DNA of 34,996 nucleotides from Nevskia soli (lineage in GTDB: Bacteria > Pseudomonadota > Gammaproteobacteria > Nevskiales > Nevskiaceae). Positions 24,728 through 32,428 of this stretch are shown here, piece after piece. Both the position numbers and the translations under genes were made by a program. Under the pieces are notes generated by a model. It saw nothing but the letters and a program-made list of their open reading frames with translations, made no database searches and was not told the DNA's origin. The stretch is taken from positions 1-34,996 of the forward strand of contig JAMFRN010000257.1 of NCBI GenBank assembly GCA_026224805.1, given 5' to 3'. Each line of letters begins with the position of its first letter. Position 1 is the first letter of the stretch.

Positions 24728-24973
24728 TCAAGCATACAGCCAGCGGTGCACAGCAAAGCGCCGCGGCATCATCCGCGCCGCGCCGGCCAGCGGAGGCTGC
24801 CATTGGCGCAGGGCCGCCAATGCCAGGGCAGCGGCGATGGCGAGATCCGGCAGCAGCAGCGCCAGCGCCGCATACGCCAGCCTGGTGCACAGCGGCAGGA
24901 TGAATGGTCGCGTGCTGCCCTCGGTCATCAGTGCCGGCGCCAGGGCCGGATGCAGCAACAGGCTCGGGTTCAT
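24728..24973 (-). CDS. Small hydrophobic protein of unknown function
   Basis: 81 residues. The start ATG at 24973 has an excellent AAGGAG five bases upstream, which favours a real gene over an upstream extension of the frame. One long hydrophobic stretch (LAYAALALLLPDLAIAAALA, about residues 32-52) suggests one or two membrane helices; the C-terminus is basic (MMPRRFAVHRW). No family recognised. It lies between a VOC protein gene and the YafY-like regulator gene, all in one direction with short gaps. Confidence 0.68.
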   Translation of the reverse strand: MNPSLLLHPALAPALMTEGSTRPFILPLCTRLAYAALALLLPDLAIAAALALAALRQWQPPLAGAARMMPRRFAVHRWLYA

Positions 24974-25086
24974 GTTTGCTCCTTGAGTGGTCACGCCGCT
25001 TCCTCGTCGGCCCGGGTGAACGAGAACGGAAATCCGCTCTCTGCCACTATGTCGAACGGGGAAGCGGCGGAACGACAACCACTGGG

Positions 25087-25452
25087 CTAATTCACCGCCC
25101 TGGGGTCGAACTGCAGGTTCTCGATCAATGAAAAGACATTGCCGAAGGGATCCAGCACCGAGCCCACCTTGATGCCGCCGCCGACGTCCTTGGCCGGCTC
25201 GTTCAGCTTCGCCCCGAGCTTGACCAGCCGCGCCAGCTCGGCCTCGATGCTGGGCACGCCCCAGTAGGCCCGGGCGCCGAGGGCGCCGGGCCTGCCGTCC
25301 GGAATCAGGCCCAGCTCGAAGCCGCCGACGTTGAAGCCGACGTAGAACGGCTCGTCGAAGTGAGGCGGCGTGCCGAGCACCTTGCTGTACCAGGCGCGGC
25401 CTTCGGCCAGTTCCGGTGTCGGGTAAATCGCGCTGCGCAGTCCGAGTATCAT
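25087..25452 (-). CDS. VOC/glyoxalase-fold protein (first paralogue)
   Basis: A 121-residue vicinal oxygen chelate protein with paired beta-alpha-beta-beta-beta modules: LRSAIYPTPELAEGRAWYSKVLG in the first half and WGVPSIEAELARLVKLGAKLNEPAKDVG and VLDPFGNVFSLIEN in the second. The metal-ligand positions are only partly kept (the second-half glutamate in SLIEN is present), so it may bind rather than transform its ligand. The ATG at 25452 has AGGAG upstream. It lies 24 bases after the second VOC gene on the same strand. Confidence 0.85.
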   Translation of the reverse strand: MILGLRSAIYPTPELAEGRAWYSKVLGTPPHFDEPFYVGFNVGGFELGLIPDGRPGALGARAYWGVPSIEAELARLVKLGAKLNEPAKDVGGGIKVGSVLDPFGNVFSLIENLQFDPRAVN

Positions 25453-25476
25453 CGTCGTCTCTCCTGGGTATGGGAT

Positions 25477-25866
25477 TCAGGCCAGCGCGTGCAGGCCGAC
25501 ACGGTTGCCCTCGCTGTCGCGGAACAGGGCGAAGCAGCCGATGTCGTCCGGCAGCTCGGTGCGCGGCACCAGCACCTCGCCGCCCGCCGAGCGGACCCGC
25601 GCCAGTACCTGGTCGAGCTGCGGGTCGGCGTTAAGGTAGACCACGGTGCCGTCGCTCCCCGGCTTGAGGAAGTCGCCGCGCGCCAGGCAGCCGGTGGTGC
25701 CGCCTTCATCGCGGCGCGGGAAGATGGCCATTTCCATCGGCCCGGCGCTTTCGCAGATCAGGGGCGACTCGAACAGAGTCTCGTAGAAGCGGATCGCCCG
25801 CGGCATGTCGATGACCGGGATTTCGAACCAGACGGGAAGATTGCGGCGTTGCTGTTCACGATTCAT
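25477..25866 (-). CDS. VOC/glyoxalase-fold protein (second paralogue)
   Basis: A 129-residue VOC protein: VWFEIPVIDMPRAIRFYETLFE starts the first module, GCLARGDFLKPGSDGTVVYLN begins the second, and FALFRDSEGNRVGLHAL is the closing strand motif. Sequences of this type resemble the lactoylglutathione-lyase-like proteins of COG3324. The ATG at 25866 is chosen because MNREQQRRNLPVWFEIPV is a common start. It is the first gene of the operon, divergent from the RLAN ATP-grasp gene; the 277-base gap between them must hold both promoters, but I see no convincing hexamers. Confidence 0.87.
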   Translation of the reverse strand: MNREQQRRNLPVWFEIPVIDMPRAIRFYETLFESPLICESAGPMEMAIFPRRDEGGTTGCLARGDFLKPGSDGTVVYLNADPQLDQVLARVRSAGGEVLVPRTELPDDIGCFALFRDSEGNRVGLHALA

Positions 25867-26143
25867 GAAGGGCCTCGGTGTGGATGGTGTGGAGTGCACG
25901 GCGGCCATGTTGCGCCGGCCCTGCTGCCACCATCCTGTCAGCAGGGCGCGGCGCCGCTGCCGCGGCGGAACAAAGCGTGAACTGCGGCGCATTGCGCATG
26001 CTGTGGCGTGTTAGCATTTGCAGGCGCGGCGACAACAAAATCCAGTCCGTAACCTGTTGCCATTTTTTAATGACGGAAGAGCCGGAAGAAGACCCTTTGC
26101 AAGCCATGCCGCAAACGCGGAAACCCGATCGCCGGGAGGCCGC

Positions 26144-27631
26144 GTGAGCGGTATTGTGGTTGTCGATCAGCGTACGGACTGGCCGGTGGACATCCCCGGC
26201 GTCGACGTCGTCACCGCCTGGGATTACCTGACGCAGGACTCGTTCACGCGCCTGCGCGGCGTGCGCGTCTACAACCTGTGCCGCACCTTCAGCTACCAGA
26301 CCACCGGCTACTACGTGTCGCTGCTGGCCGGCGCGCGCGGCCACAAGATCCTGCCGGACATCACCACGGTGCAGGACCTGAAGCTGGCGGAAAGCCCCTC
26401 GGTGCTGAACGACGAGATCGAGGAGCTGATCCAGCAGAGCCTGGCCCGCCTCGGTTCCAGCGAGTACGTCCTCAACGTCTATTTCGGCGACAGCCCCTAT
26501 ATCCGCCACGAGCGGCTGGCGCGGGCCCTGTTCAACCTGTTCCCGGCGCCGCTGCTGCAGGCCAAGTTCGTCTGGCGCGGCAACCAGTGGCGGGTCGACA
26601 CGCTCAACGCCGTGCCCATGGGCGAGGTGCCGGCGGCGCATCACGAGTTTCTCTACCAGACCGCGCGCGAATATTTCACCCGCCGCCGCGGGCCGCGCCG
26701 CAAGCGCGACTCGACCCGTTACGACCTGGCCATCCTGGTTAACGAGGACGAGAAGGAAGCGCCCTCCAACGCCCGCGCCCTCAAGCAGTTCGAGAAGGCG
26801 GCGGAGGACCTGGGCTTCTCGGTCGATTTTCTCGACAAGTCCGACTACGGCCACGTCGCCGAGTACGACGCACTGTTCATCCGCGAGACCACCGCGGTCA
26901 ATCACCACACCTACCGCTTCTCGCGCCGGGCCGCGCGCGAGGGCCTGGTGGTGGTGGACGATCCCGAGTCGATCCTGCGCTGCGCCAACAAGGTCTACCT
27001 GGCGCAGCTGATGGACCGCCACCGCATTCCCCAGCCCAAGTCCATGTTAGTGCACCGCGCCAATCTCGGCGACGTCGGCCGCGAGCTGGGCTTTCCGCTG
27101 GTGCTGAAACAGCCGGATTCGCAGTTCTCCAAGGGCGTGATCAAGGTCGAGTCCGAAGCCGATCTGAAGCGCGAGACGCGCGAGTTCCTGGAGCGCTCCG
27201 ACCTGATCGTGGCGCAGCGCTTCGAGCCCACCGAGTACGACTGGCGCATCGGCGTGCTCGACGGCCAGCCGCTCTACGCCTGCCGCTACTTCATGGCGCC
27301 GGCGCACTGGCAGGTGGTGAAGCGCGACAAGAACGGCGCCAAGCGCGAGGGCAATCACGAGACCCTGGACGTGAAGGACGTGCCCAAGCAGGTGTTGAGC
27401 GTGGCCTTGCAGGCGGCCCGCGCCATCGGCAGCAGCCTCTATGGCGTCGACCTGAAGCAGTTCGGCAACGTGGTCAAGGTGATCGAGGTCAACGACAATC
27501 CGAACATCGACTATGGCGTCGAGGACCTGGTGCTGAAGGAGCAGATCTACCGGCGCATCATGGAGTACTTCGTGCGCAAGCTGGATCAGCAGACGCGGGC
27601 CAAGGAGCCGCAGGCGCGCCCTGGCCTGTGA
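26144..27631 (+). CDS. RimK-type ATP-grasp ligase with RLAN N-terminal domain
   Basis: A 495-residue protein. The first ~190 residues (VVVDQRTDWPVDIPGVDVV, VYNLCRTFSYQTTGYYVSLLA) match the RimK-like ATP-grasp N-terminal (RLAN) domain, followed by a linker (YDLAILVNEDE) and an ATP-grasp catalytic region (about 275-480) with PLVLKQPDSQFSKGV, the Mg-binding IEVNDNPNIDYGVED and CRYFM. RimK-like enzymes join amino acids or peptides through acyl phosphates. The RLAN type is predicted to modify peptides or proteins, but its substrate is unknown. The start is GTG at 26144 with GGGAGG five bases upstream. A PhyH-like gene follows after 10 bases, suggesting a two-step modification. Confidence 0.92.
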   Translation: MSGIVVVDQRTDWPVDIPGVDVVTAWDYLTQDSFTRLRGVRVYNLCRTFSYQTTGYYVSLLAGARGHKILPDITTVQDLKLAESPSVLNDEIEELIQQSLARLGSSEYVLNVYFGDSPYIRHERLARALFNLFPAPLLQAKFVWRGNQWRVDTLNAVPMGEVPAAHHEFLYQTAREYFTRRRGPRRKRDSTRYDLAILVNEDEKEAPSNARALKQFEKAAEDLGFSVDFLDKSDYGHVAEYDALFIRETTAVNHHTYRFSRRAAREGLVVVDDPESILRCANKVYLAQLMDRHRIPQPKSMLVHRANLGDVGRELGFPLVLKQPDSQFSKGVIKVESEADLKRETREFLERSDLIVAQRFEPTEYDWRIGVLDGQPLYACRYFMAPAHWQVVKRDKNGAKREGNHETLDVKDVPKQVLSVALQAARAIGSSLYGVDLKQFGNVVKVIEVNDNPNIDYGVEDLVLKEQIYRRIMEYFVRKLDQQTRAKEPQARPGL

Positions 27632-27641
27632 AACTCTGTTG

Positions 27642-28700
27642 ATGGCAGGCAAGCTCGTTTCCGCGCTGCGCTGGCTGCTGCTCGGGCCCCTATGGGCCGC
27701 GCAGCTGCTGACCGGCGCCAAATCCTTCATGGACAACCCGCTGATCGGCAGCCGCCGCCTCAATGCGCGCGGCCTCCATGCCTGGCGCCTGCGCGTCACC
27801 GATCGCTTGGCGCAGTCGCGGCGGGCACGGCTGGCGGCCCTGCTGGCGCCGCCGGACCGCGCGGCTTTCGACCGCGACGGCTACGTCATGAAAGCGGATT
27901 TCCTGCCGGCGCCGCAGTTCGCCGCCCTGCGCCAGCAGGTGCTGGACTACCGCGGCGCGGCGCGCGAGGAAGTGCAGGGCGATGCCGTCACCCGCCGCAT
28001 CGCCTGTGATGCCGCCGCCCTGGCCGCCATGCCGGCCCTGCGCGAGCTGCTGCAACTCCCCGCCTGGCGCGGGTTGATCCGCTATGCCGGCAGCTTCGAC
28101 GCCGAGCCGATGGTCTACATCCAGACCGTGTTGAGCCACGCCCGGCCGGGCATGGCCGATCCGCAGGAAGCCCTGCACGCCGATACCTTCCACGCCACCG
28201 TCAAGGCTTGGCTATTCCTTACCGACGTGGAGCCCGGCGCGATGTGCTTCACCTACGTTCCCGGCTCGCACCGCCTGACGCCGCAGCGGCTGCAATGGGA
28301 GCACGGCAAGAGCCTGGCGATGTCGCCGCAGACCGACCGCCTGACGCGCCGCGGCTCGTTGCGGGTTGAGGAGGGCGAACTGCCCGCACTGGGGCTACCG
28401 CCGCCGCGGCAGTTCGCGGTGCCGGCTAATACCCTGGTGGTCGCCGACACCCACGGCTTCCACGCGCGCGGCGCCAGCACGCGGCCAACCCTGCGCGTCG
28501 AAATCTGGGCCTACAGCCGGCGCAACCCGTTCATGCCCTGGACCGGCCTCGATCCCTGGCGCCCGCGCGCCCTGCATCTGCGGCGCATCGGCCTGGCCTG
28601 GTGGGCCGGCGACACGCTTGAGCGGCTCGGCATCAAGTCCCACGTATGGAAGCGCCGCCCCGGCACGAGTGCCTTCGACGGGCCGGGCGACCGGACCTAG
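27642..28700 (+). CDS. Phytanoyl-CoA dioxygenase (PhyH)-family Fe(II)/2-oxoglutarate oxygenase
   Basis: A 352-residue protein with a double-stranded beta-helix. The iron facial triad appears as His179-x-Asp181 (LHADTFHATVKAWLFLTDV) and a distal histidine at about 271 or 274 (ADTHGFHARG); the 2-oxoglutarate arginine is probably in STRPTLRVEIW. AMCFTYVPGSHRLTP is the classic PhyH strand. The first ~25 residues are hydrophobic (LRWLLLGPLWAAQLL), possibly a membrane anchor. The ATG at 27642 lies 10 bases after the ATP-grasp gene, so the two are likely co-transcribed. The substrate is unknown. Ends in TAG. Confidence 0.9.
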   Translation: MAGKLVSALRWLLLGPLWAAQLLTGAKSFMDNPLIGSRRLNARGLHAWRLRVTDRLAQSRRARLAALLAPPDRAAFDRDGYVMKADFLPAPQFAALRQQVLDYRGAAREEVQGDAVTRRIACDAAALAAMPALRELLQLPAWRGLIRYAGSFDAEPMVYIQTVLSHARPGMADPQEALHADTFHATVKAWLFLTDVEPGAMCFTYVPGSHRLTPQRLQWEHGKSLAMSPQTDRLTRRGSLRVEEGELPALGLPPPRQFAVPANTLVVADTHGFHARGASTRPTLRVEIWAYSRRNPFMPWTGLDPWRPRALHLRRIGLAWWAGDTLERLGIKSHVWKRRPGTSAFDGPGDRT

Positions 28701-28710
28701 CGGTGATGTC

Positions 28711-29601
28711 TCACGGCTGGCGGTTCTCCTCCGGCATCGACACGACTTCCTTCGAGCGCCAGACGGCCCAGCTGATGCCGGCGAAGGCGGTGTAGCCCAG
28801 GCGGCTCTGGTACAGGGGGCTGTCCTCGTTGCGGGCGCCGGCATAGTCGTCGAGGCGGCCGAAGAAGAACACGCGGAAATCCCGGCCGAGCTTGTGCGAG
28901 GCACCCAGCTCCAGGCGCGAGCCGAAGTAGCCGCCATGGGCATCGTAGGCGGGACGGTCGGGCAGGGCGTATTGCGCATCCACCTGGTAGAAATACTGCT
29001 GGAAGCGCGCGCTGGCGAATTCCGGGCCGACGCCGGCATAGCCGCTCCAGCGGCTGCCGAGCACCGAGCGGGTATGAATGCCGATGTCGGGGGTGAAGAC
29101 CACGCCCTGGTAGGCATCATGCAGGCCGTTGAGGGAAATCACCGCCCGCACCGGCAGTTCCAGCAGCCAGCGCGTATCGCTGGAGGGGCGGGCCAGGGTG
29201 ATTTTCAGGTTGGGGCCGAGTTCGGCCAGGTATTTCAGGTCCGGCATGCCGGCGCGCGGCCCGGAGGAAGAAGACGGGGTGGCGAAGGAAACGCCGCCGC
29301 TCACGTCCAGTTCCACATTGGAGAGCACGTCGGTGTGCAGGTGCGCGCCGTTCTCATCGGAGCGGAACAGATGACCGCGGTAGATGAAATAAGGGAAAGG
29401 GACGAAGCGCGCCTGATAACGGTCCGAGGCCGGATAGTCCGCCACCGTGCCGGCCACCGCGCCAATGCCGACTTCCCACAAGGGCTGCGGCGCGTTGCTG
29501 GCGCCGCCGACGGGCACCGTGTCGTCGGCTGCCGCGGTCCGCGCCAGCGGCAGCGCGATCAGACACAAGGTGATGCCACAGGCTTTGCGGAGAAGATTCA
29601 C
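28711..29601 (-). CDS. MipA/OmpV-family outer-membrane protein
   Basis: A 296-residue exported protein with a signal peptide (about 1-25, LCLIALPLARTAAA) and alternating aromatic-polar strands. WEVGIGAVAGTVADYPASDRY and VPFPYFIYRGHLFRSD are the N-terminal signature of MipA/OmpV proteins, small beta-barrels that scaffold murein enzymes in E. coli or act as porins; FAGISWAVWRSKE ends the barrel. The start is GTG at 29601 with no strong ribosome binding site. It is convergent with the PhyH gene (10-base gap), so it is not part of that operon. Confidence 0.9.
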   Translation of the reverse strand: MNLLRKACGITLCLIALPLARTAAADDTVPVGGASNAPQPLWEVGIGAVAGTVADYPASDRYQARFVPFPYFIYRGHLFRSDENGAHLHTDVLSNVELDVSGGVSFATPSSSSGPRAGMPDLKYLAELGPNLKITLARPSSDTRWLLELPVRAVISLNGLHDAYQGVVFTPDIGIHTRSVLGSRWSGYAGVGPEFASARFQQYFYQVDAQYALPDRPAYDAHGGYFGSRLELGASHKLGRDFRVFFFGRLDDYAGARNEDSPLYQSRLGYTAFAGISWAVWRSKEVVSMPEENRQP

Positions 29602-29725
29602 GGGATGCGGGTTCCACGATCGGCGTAGTGGGGATTGTGCCCGTTTGTCGCCGCTCGCGGGCGTCCGCCGGTGCTGGCATTATCGCCGCCATTCCCCTGA
29701 GGCTTTCCATATATGGCGGCATGGC

Positions 29726-30202
29726 ATGAATGAACGGGGCCGGGTCAGGCCGGCGAAGCACCGCGACGATGCGGCGATCCTGACGCTGGAGGAGCTGTTC
29801 CCCAGCGACCGCATGTCGCTGCGCTCGGTGCGTCACTTCCTGAAGTCGCCGTCGGCCCGCACCTGGGTGGCGGAACTGGAGGGGGCGGTAGTCGGCAACC
29901 TGATCCTGCTGACCCGCCGCAACAGCTGCGTCGCGCGCATCTACTCCGTGGTGGTGGCGCCGCAGGCGCGCGGCCGCAGCTTCGGGGAACGCATGGTACG
30001 CGCGGCCCAGACCGAGGCGCTGAAGCTGGGCCTGAAGCAGATCAAGCTGGAAGTGCGGGTGGACAATGCGGCGGCGCGGGCGCTCTACGCCAAGCTGGGC
30101 TATGTCGAGTCGGAGGCCCTGCCAGGGTATTACGAGGACGGCGCGGACGGCCTGCGGCTTTGTAACACCCTGTCCCGTAAAAAGCCCGCCAAGCGGCGCT
30201 GA
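29726..30202 (+). CDS. GNAT-family N-acetyltransferase
   Basis: A 158-residue acetyltransferase. The acetyl-CoA loop is VVVAPQARGRSFGERMVRAA (pattern V-x4-R-G-x-S/G), preceded by the strand NSCVARIYS and followed by the RimI-like LEVRVDNAAARALYAKLGYVE and GYYEDGADGLRL. This resembles protein N-terminal or side-chain acetylases, but the substrate cannot be read. The ATG at 29726 is chosen because MNERGRVRPAKHRDDAAIL fits the usual start; a longer frame reaches back into the MipA gene and is not credible. The end is basic (SRKKPAKRR). Confidence 0.87.
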   Translation: MNERGRVRPAKHRDDAAILTLEELFPSDRMSLRSVRHFLKSPSARTWVAELEGAVVGNLILLTRRNSCVARIYSVVVAPQARGRSFGERMVRAAQTEALKLGLKQIKLEVRVDNAAARALYAKLGYVESEALPGYYEDGADGLRLCNTLSRKKPAKRR

Positions 30203-30316
30203 CGGTTCGCCGACGAAGGCGTAAGATGCGCGCGCCTTGAATGGCGTCCGCGGCGGCACCAGATTCCTTGCGGCGTCGCCAAGGGTGGCAACGCCGTGGT
30301 TTCTGAGGGTTTGATC

Positions 30317-31273
30317 GTGACCGCTTTCATCCGCAATTTGCCGGAACACGGGGCGCTGCTCGTATTTTTGGCAGTCCTGCTGGAGCAGGCCGGGCTGCCG
30401 CTGCCTTCCTTCACCGTGGTGGTCGCGGCCGGCGCCCTGGTCGCGGACGGCCAGGTCTCGGCCATGGCCGTGCTGGCCTCCGCCGTGCTGGCGGCGGCGC
30501 TGGCCAACCTCACCTGGTACCTCGCCGGCGTGCGCTTCGGCCAGAAAGTCCTGCGCCTGCTGTGCCGGGTCTCGCTGTCGCCGGACACCTGCGTGCGCAT
30601 GACGCAGTCGATCTTCCAGCGCTGGGGCCTGGCCTCGCTGCTGTTCTCCAAGTTCGTCCCCGGCATCTCGCTGGTGGCGCCGCCCATCGCCGGGGCTGTG
30701 CGCATGCCGCTGGCGCAGTTCCTGGCGGCCTCCTCGGCCGGCACCCTGCTGTGGGCCGGGATTTACCTGACCCTGGGCTACCTGTTCCGCGAGCAGATCA
30801 CGCTGGTCTTCGACTACGGCCAGCAGCACCTGCAGGTCGTGCTGCATGTGCTGGCGGCGATGCTGCTGCTGTATATCGGCTACCGCGGCGTACAGCGCTG
30901 GCTGATCGCCCGCGGCAACGGGGTGCCGCGCATTGAAGTGGCGGAGTTGCGGGATCTGCTGGCCATGGAGCCGCGGCCGGTGATTCTCGACCTGCGCTCC
31001 GGCCTGTTGCGCGAGGACGAGGACGGCATCCCCGGCGGCCTGGCGGTCGAATTGGGCCAGATCGAGGGCAAATTACCGTTGCCCCACGATCTGCCCTACG
31101 ACCGCGATATCGTCACCTACTGCGCCTGTCCCAACGATATTTCGGCGGTGCGCGCCGCGCGGGCGCTGCGGCAGCGCGGCTACTTGCGTGCGGTGGCCCT
31201 GCGCGGCGGGGCAGAAGCCTGGAGCGCGCAGGCCGTGCAGGTCGTGCCGGACCTTACTGATCCGGCAATGTGA
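30317..31273 (+). CDS. DedA/VTT membrane protein fused to a rhodanese domain
   Basis: 318 residues. The N-terminal ~200 residues form a DedA (VTT/SNARE-associated) membrane domain, with FLAVLLEQAGLPLPSFTVVVA (the conserved E-x-x-x-P-x-P), WYLAGVRFG, and FSKFVPGISLVAPPIAGAVRM (the conserved R-F-x-P-G-like loop, here K-F-V-P-G). Residues about 205-305 are a rhodanese-like domain with DLRSGLL and YCACPNDISAVRAARALRQRGY, where Cys269 is the likely catalytic site. DedA proteins take part in membrane lipid and proton-motive homeostasis. The start is GTG at 30317 with GAGGG seven bases upstream. Its 3' end overlaps minE on the opposite strand by 20 bases. Confidence 0.9.
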   Translation: MTAFIRNLPEHGALLVFLAVLLEQAGLPLPSFTVVVAAGALVADGQVSAMAVLASAVLAAALANLTWYLAGVRFGQKVLRLLCRVSLSPDTCVRMTQSIFQRWGLASLLFSKFVPGISLVAPPIAGAVRMPLAQFLAASSAGTLLWAGIYLTLGYLFREQITLVFDYGQQHLQVVLHVLAAMLLLYIGYRGVQRWLIARGNGVPRIEVAELRDLLAMEPRPVILDLRSGLLREDEDGIPGGLAVELGQIEGKLPLPHDLPYDRDIVTYCACPNDISAVRAARALRQRGYLRAVALRGGAEAWSAQAVQVVPDLTDPAM

Positions 31274-31508
31274 TATTCAGCTCCAGCACTTCCAGCCCGC
31301 CTTCACGCTGCACCGAAAACTGCACGGCTTCGTCCGGCACCTGGATGTACTTGCGCACCACGCCGAGCAGCTCCTCGCGCAGGCGGGGCAGGTAGGACGG
31401 GCCGTTGGCCTGGCCCGAGCGCTGGTAGGCCACGGCCAGCATCAGCCGGTCCTTGGCGGTCTTGGCGGTATTGTTTTTTTCGGCGCGGAAGAATTTCAGC
31501 CAGTCCAT
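31254..31508 (-). CDS. minE: Cell division topological specificity factor MinE
   Basis: 84 residues, as usual. The N-terminal membrane-targeting and anti-MinCD segment MDWLKFFRAEKNNTAKTAKDRLMLAVAYQR is followed by the dimerisation domain (YLPRLREELLGVVRKYIQV, then LEVLELNITLPDQ). MinE drives the pole-to-pole oscillation of MinCD by stimulating MinD ATPase. Its ATG shares one base with the minD stop (TGATG). The end overlaps the DedA-rhodanese gene on the other strand. Confidence 0.96.
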   Translation of the reverse strand: MDWLKFFRAEKNNTAKTAKDRLMLAVAYQRSGQANGPSYLPRLREELLGVVRKYIQVPDEAVQFSVQREGGLEVLELNITLPDQ

Positions 31509-32320
31509 CAGGTCGCTCCGAACAGTTTGCTGAACAGGCCTTTCTTCTGTTCAGTGATGAACCGGTGCGGCACCTCGTCGCCAAGGAAACGCGCCACCAG
31601 GTCCTGGTAGGCCAGGCCGGCATCGCTGCCTTCCTCCCGGATCACCGGCACGCCGCTGTTGGAGCAGGTCAGCACGCTGGACGATTCCGGCACCACGCCG
31701 AGCAGCGGGATCGCCAGGATTTCCTTGACGTCCTCCAGCGACAGCATTTCGCCCTTGGCCACGCGCGCCGGGTTGTAGCGCGTCAGCACCAGGTGTTCCT
31801 TGACCTTGGTCTCGCCCTTCTCGGCCAGGCGCGCCTTGCTCGACAGGATGCCCAGCACCCGGTCCGAATCGCGCACCGAGGACACTTCCGGATTGGTCAC
31901 CACCAGGGCCTCGTCGGCGAAATACATCGCCAGGAAGGCGCCGCGCTCGATGCCGGCCGGCGAGTCGCAGACGATGAAGTCGAAGTCCTGCGCCAGGTCG
32001 TTGAGCACTTTCTCCACGCCTTCCGTGGTGAGGGCGTCCTTGTCGCGGGTCTGGCTGGCAGCCAGGATGTGCAGCTTGTCCAGGTGCTTGTCCTTGATCA
32101 GGGCCTGCTTCAGCGTCGCCTCGCCGTTGATGACGTTGACGAAATCGAACACCACGCGTCGCTCCACGCCCATGATCAGGTCGAGGTTGCGCAGGCCGAC
32201 GTCGAAGTCGATCACCGCGGTCTTGTGGCCGCGCATGGCGAGGCCGGTGGCGAACGAGGCGCTGGTGGTGGTCTTGCCCACGCCGCCCTTGCCGGACGTT
32301 ACAACGATAATCTTGGCCAA
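31508..32320 (-). CDS. minD: Septum site-determining ATPase MinD
   Basis: A 270-residue ParA/MinD ATPase: deviant Walker A SGKGGVGKTTTS (about 9-20), DFDVGLRNLDLIMG as the A' motif, IVCDSPAGIERG as Walker B, and a C-terminal amphipathic membrane-targeting helix (KKGLFSKLFG). It recruits MinC to the membrane and oscillates with MinE. The start is TTG at 32320, with AAGGAG five bases upstream and the family start MAKIIVVTSGKGG; longer in-frame starts run into a repeat. It is separated from minC by 108 bases of repeat sequence. Confidence 0.97.
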   Translation of the reverse strand: MAKIIVVTSGKGGVGKTTTSASFATGLAMRGHKTAVIDFDVGLRNLDLIMGVERRVVFDFVNVINGEATLKQALIKDKHLDKLHILAASQTRDKDALTTEGVEKVLNDLAQDFDFIVCDSPAGIERGAFLAMYFADEALVVTNPEVSSVRDSDRVLGILSSKARLAEKGETKVKEHLVLTRYNPARVAKGEMLSLEDVKEILAIPLLGVVPESSSVLTCSNSGVPVIREEGSDAGLAYQDLVARFLGDEVPHRFITEQKKGLFSKLFGAT

Positions 32321-32342
32321 CGGTGCTCCTTGGTTAAGCTGT

Positions 32343-32420
32343 GAATCGAGAATAGGGAATAGGGAATCGGGAAAGTGAGCGCTGTTGCGCATTTCTGCCG
32401 ATTCTCCATTCCCGATTTCC
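32343..32420. repeat. GGGAATCGGGAA-type repeat between minC and minD
   Basis: The left side (32343-32373) consists of GAATAGGGAATAGGGAATCGGGAA-like units of 7-8 bases. The right side (32399-32420) has the inverse motif ATTCTCCATTCCCGATTTCC. The two sides can pair through AATCGGGAA / TTCCCGATT. It lies inside the min operon, upstream of the minD ribosome binding site. Confidence 0.6.
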
Positions 32421-32428
32421 GTGCAGGT

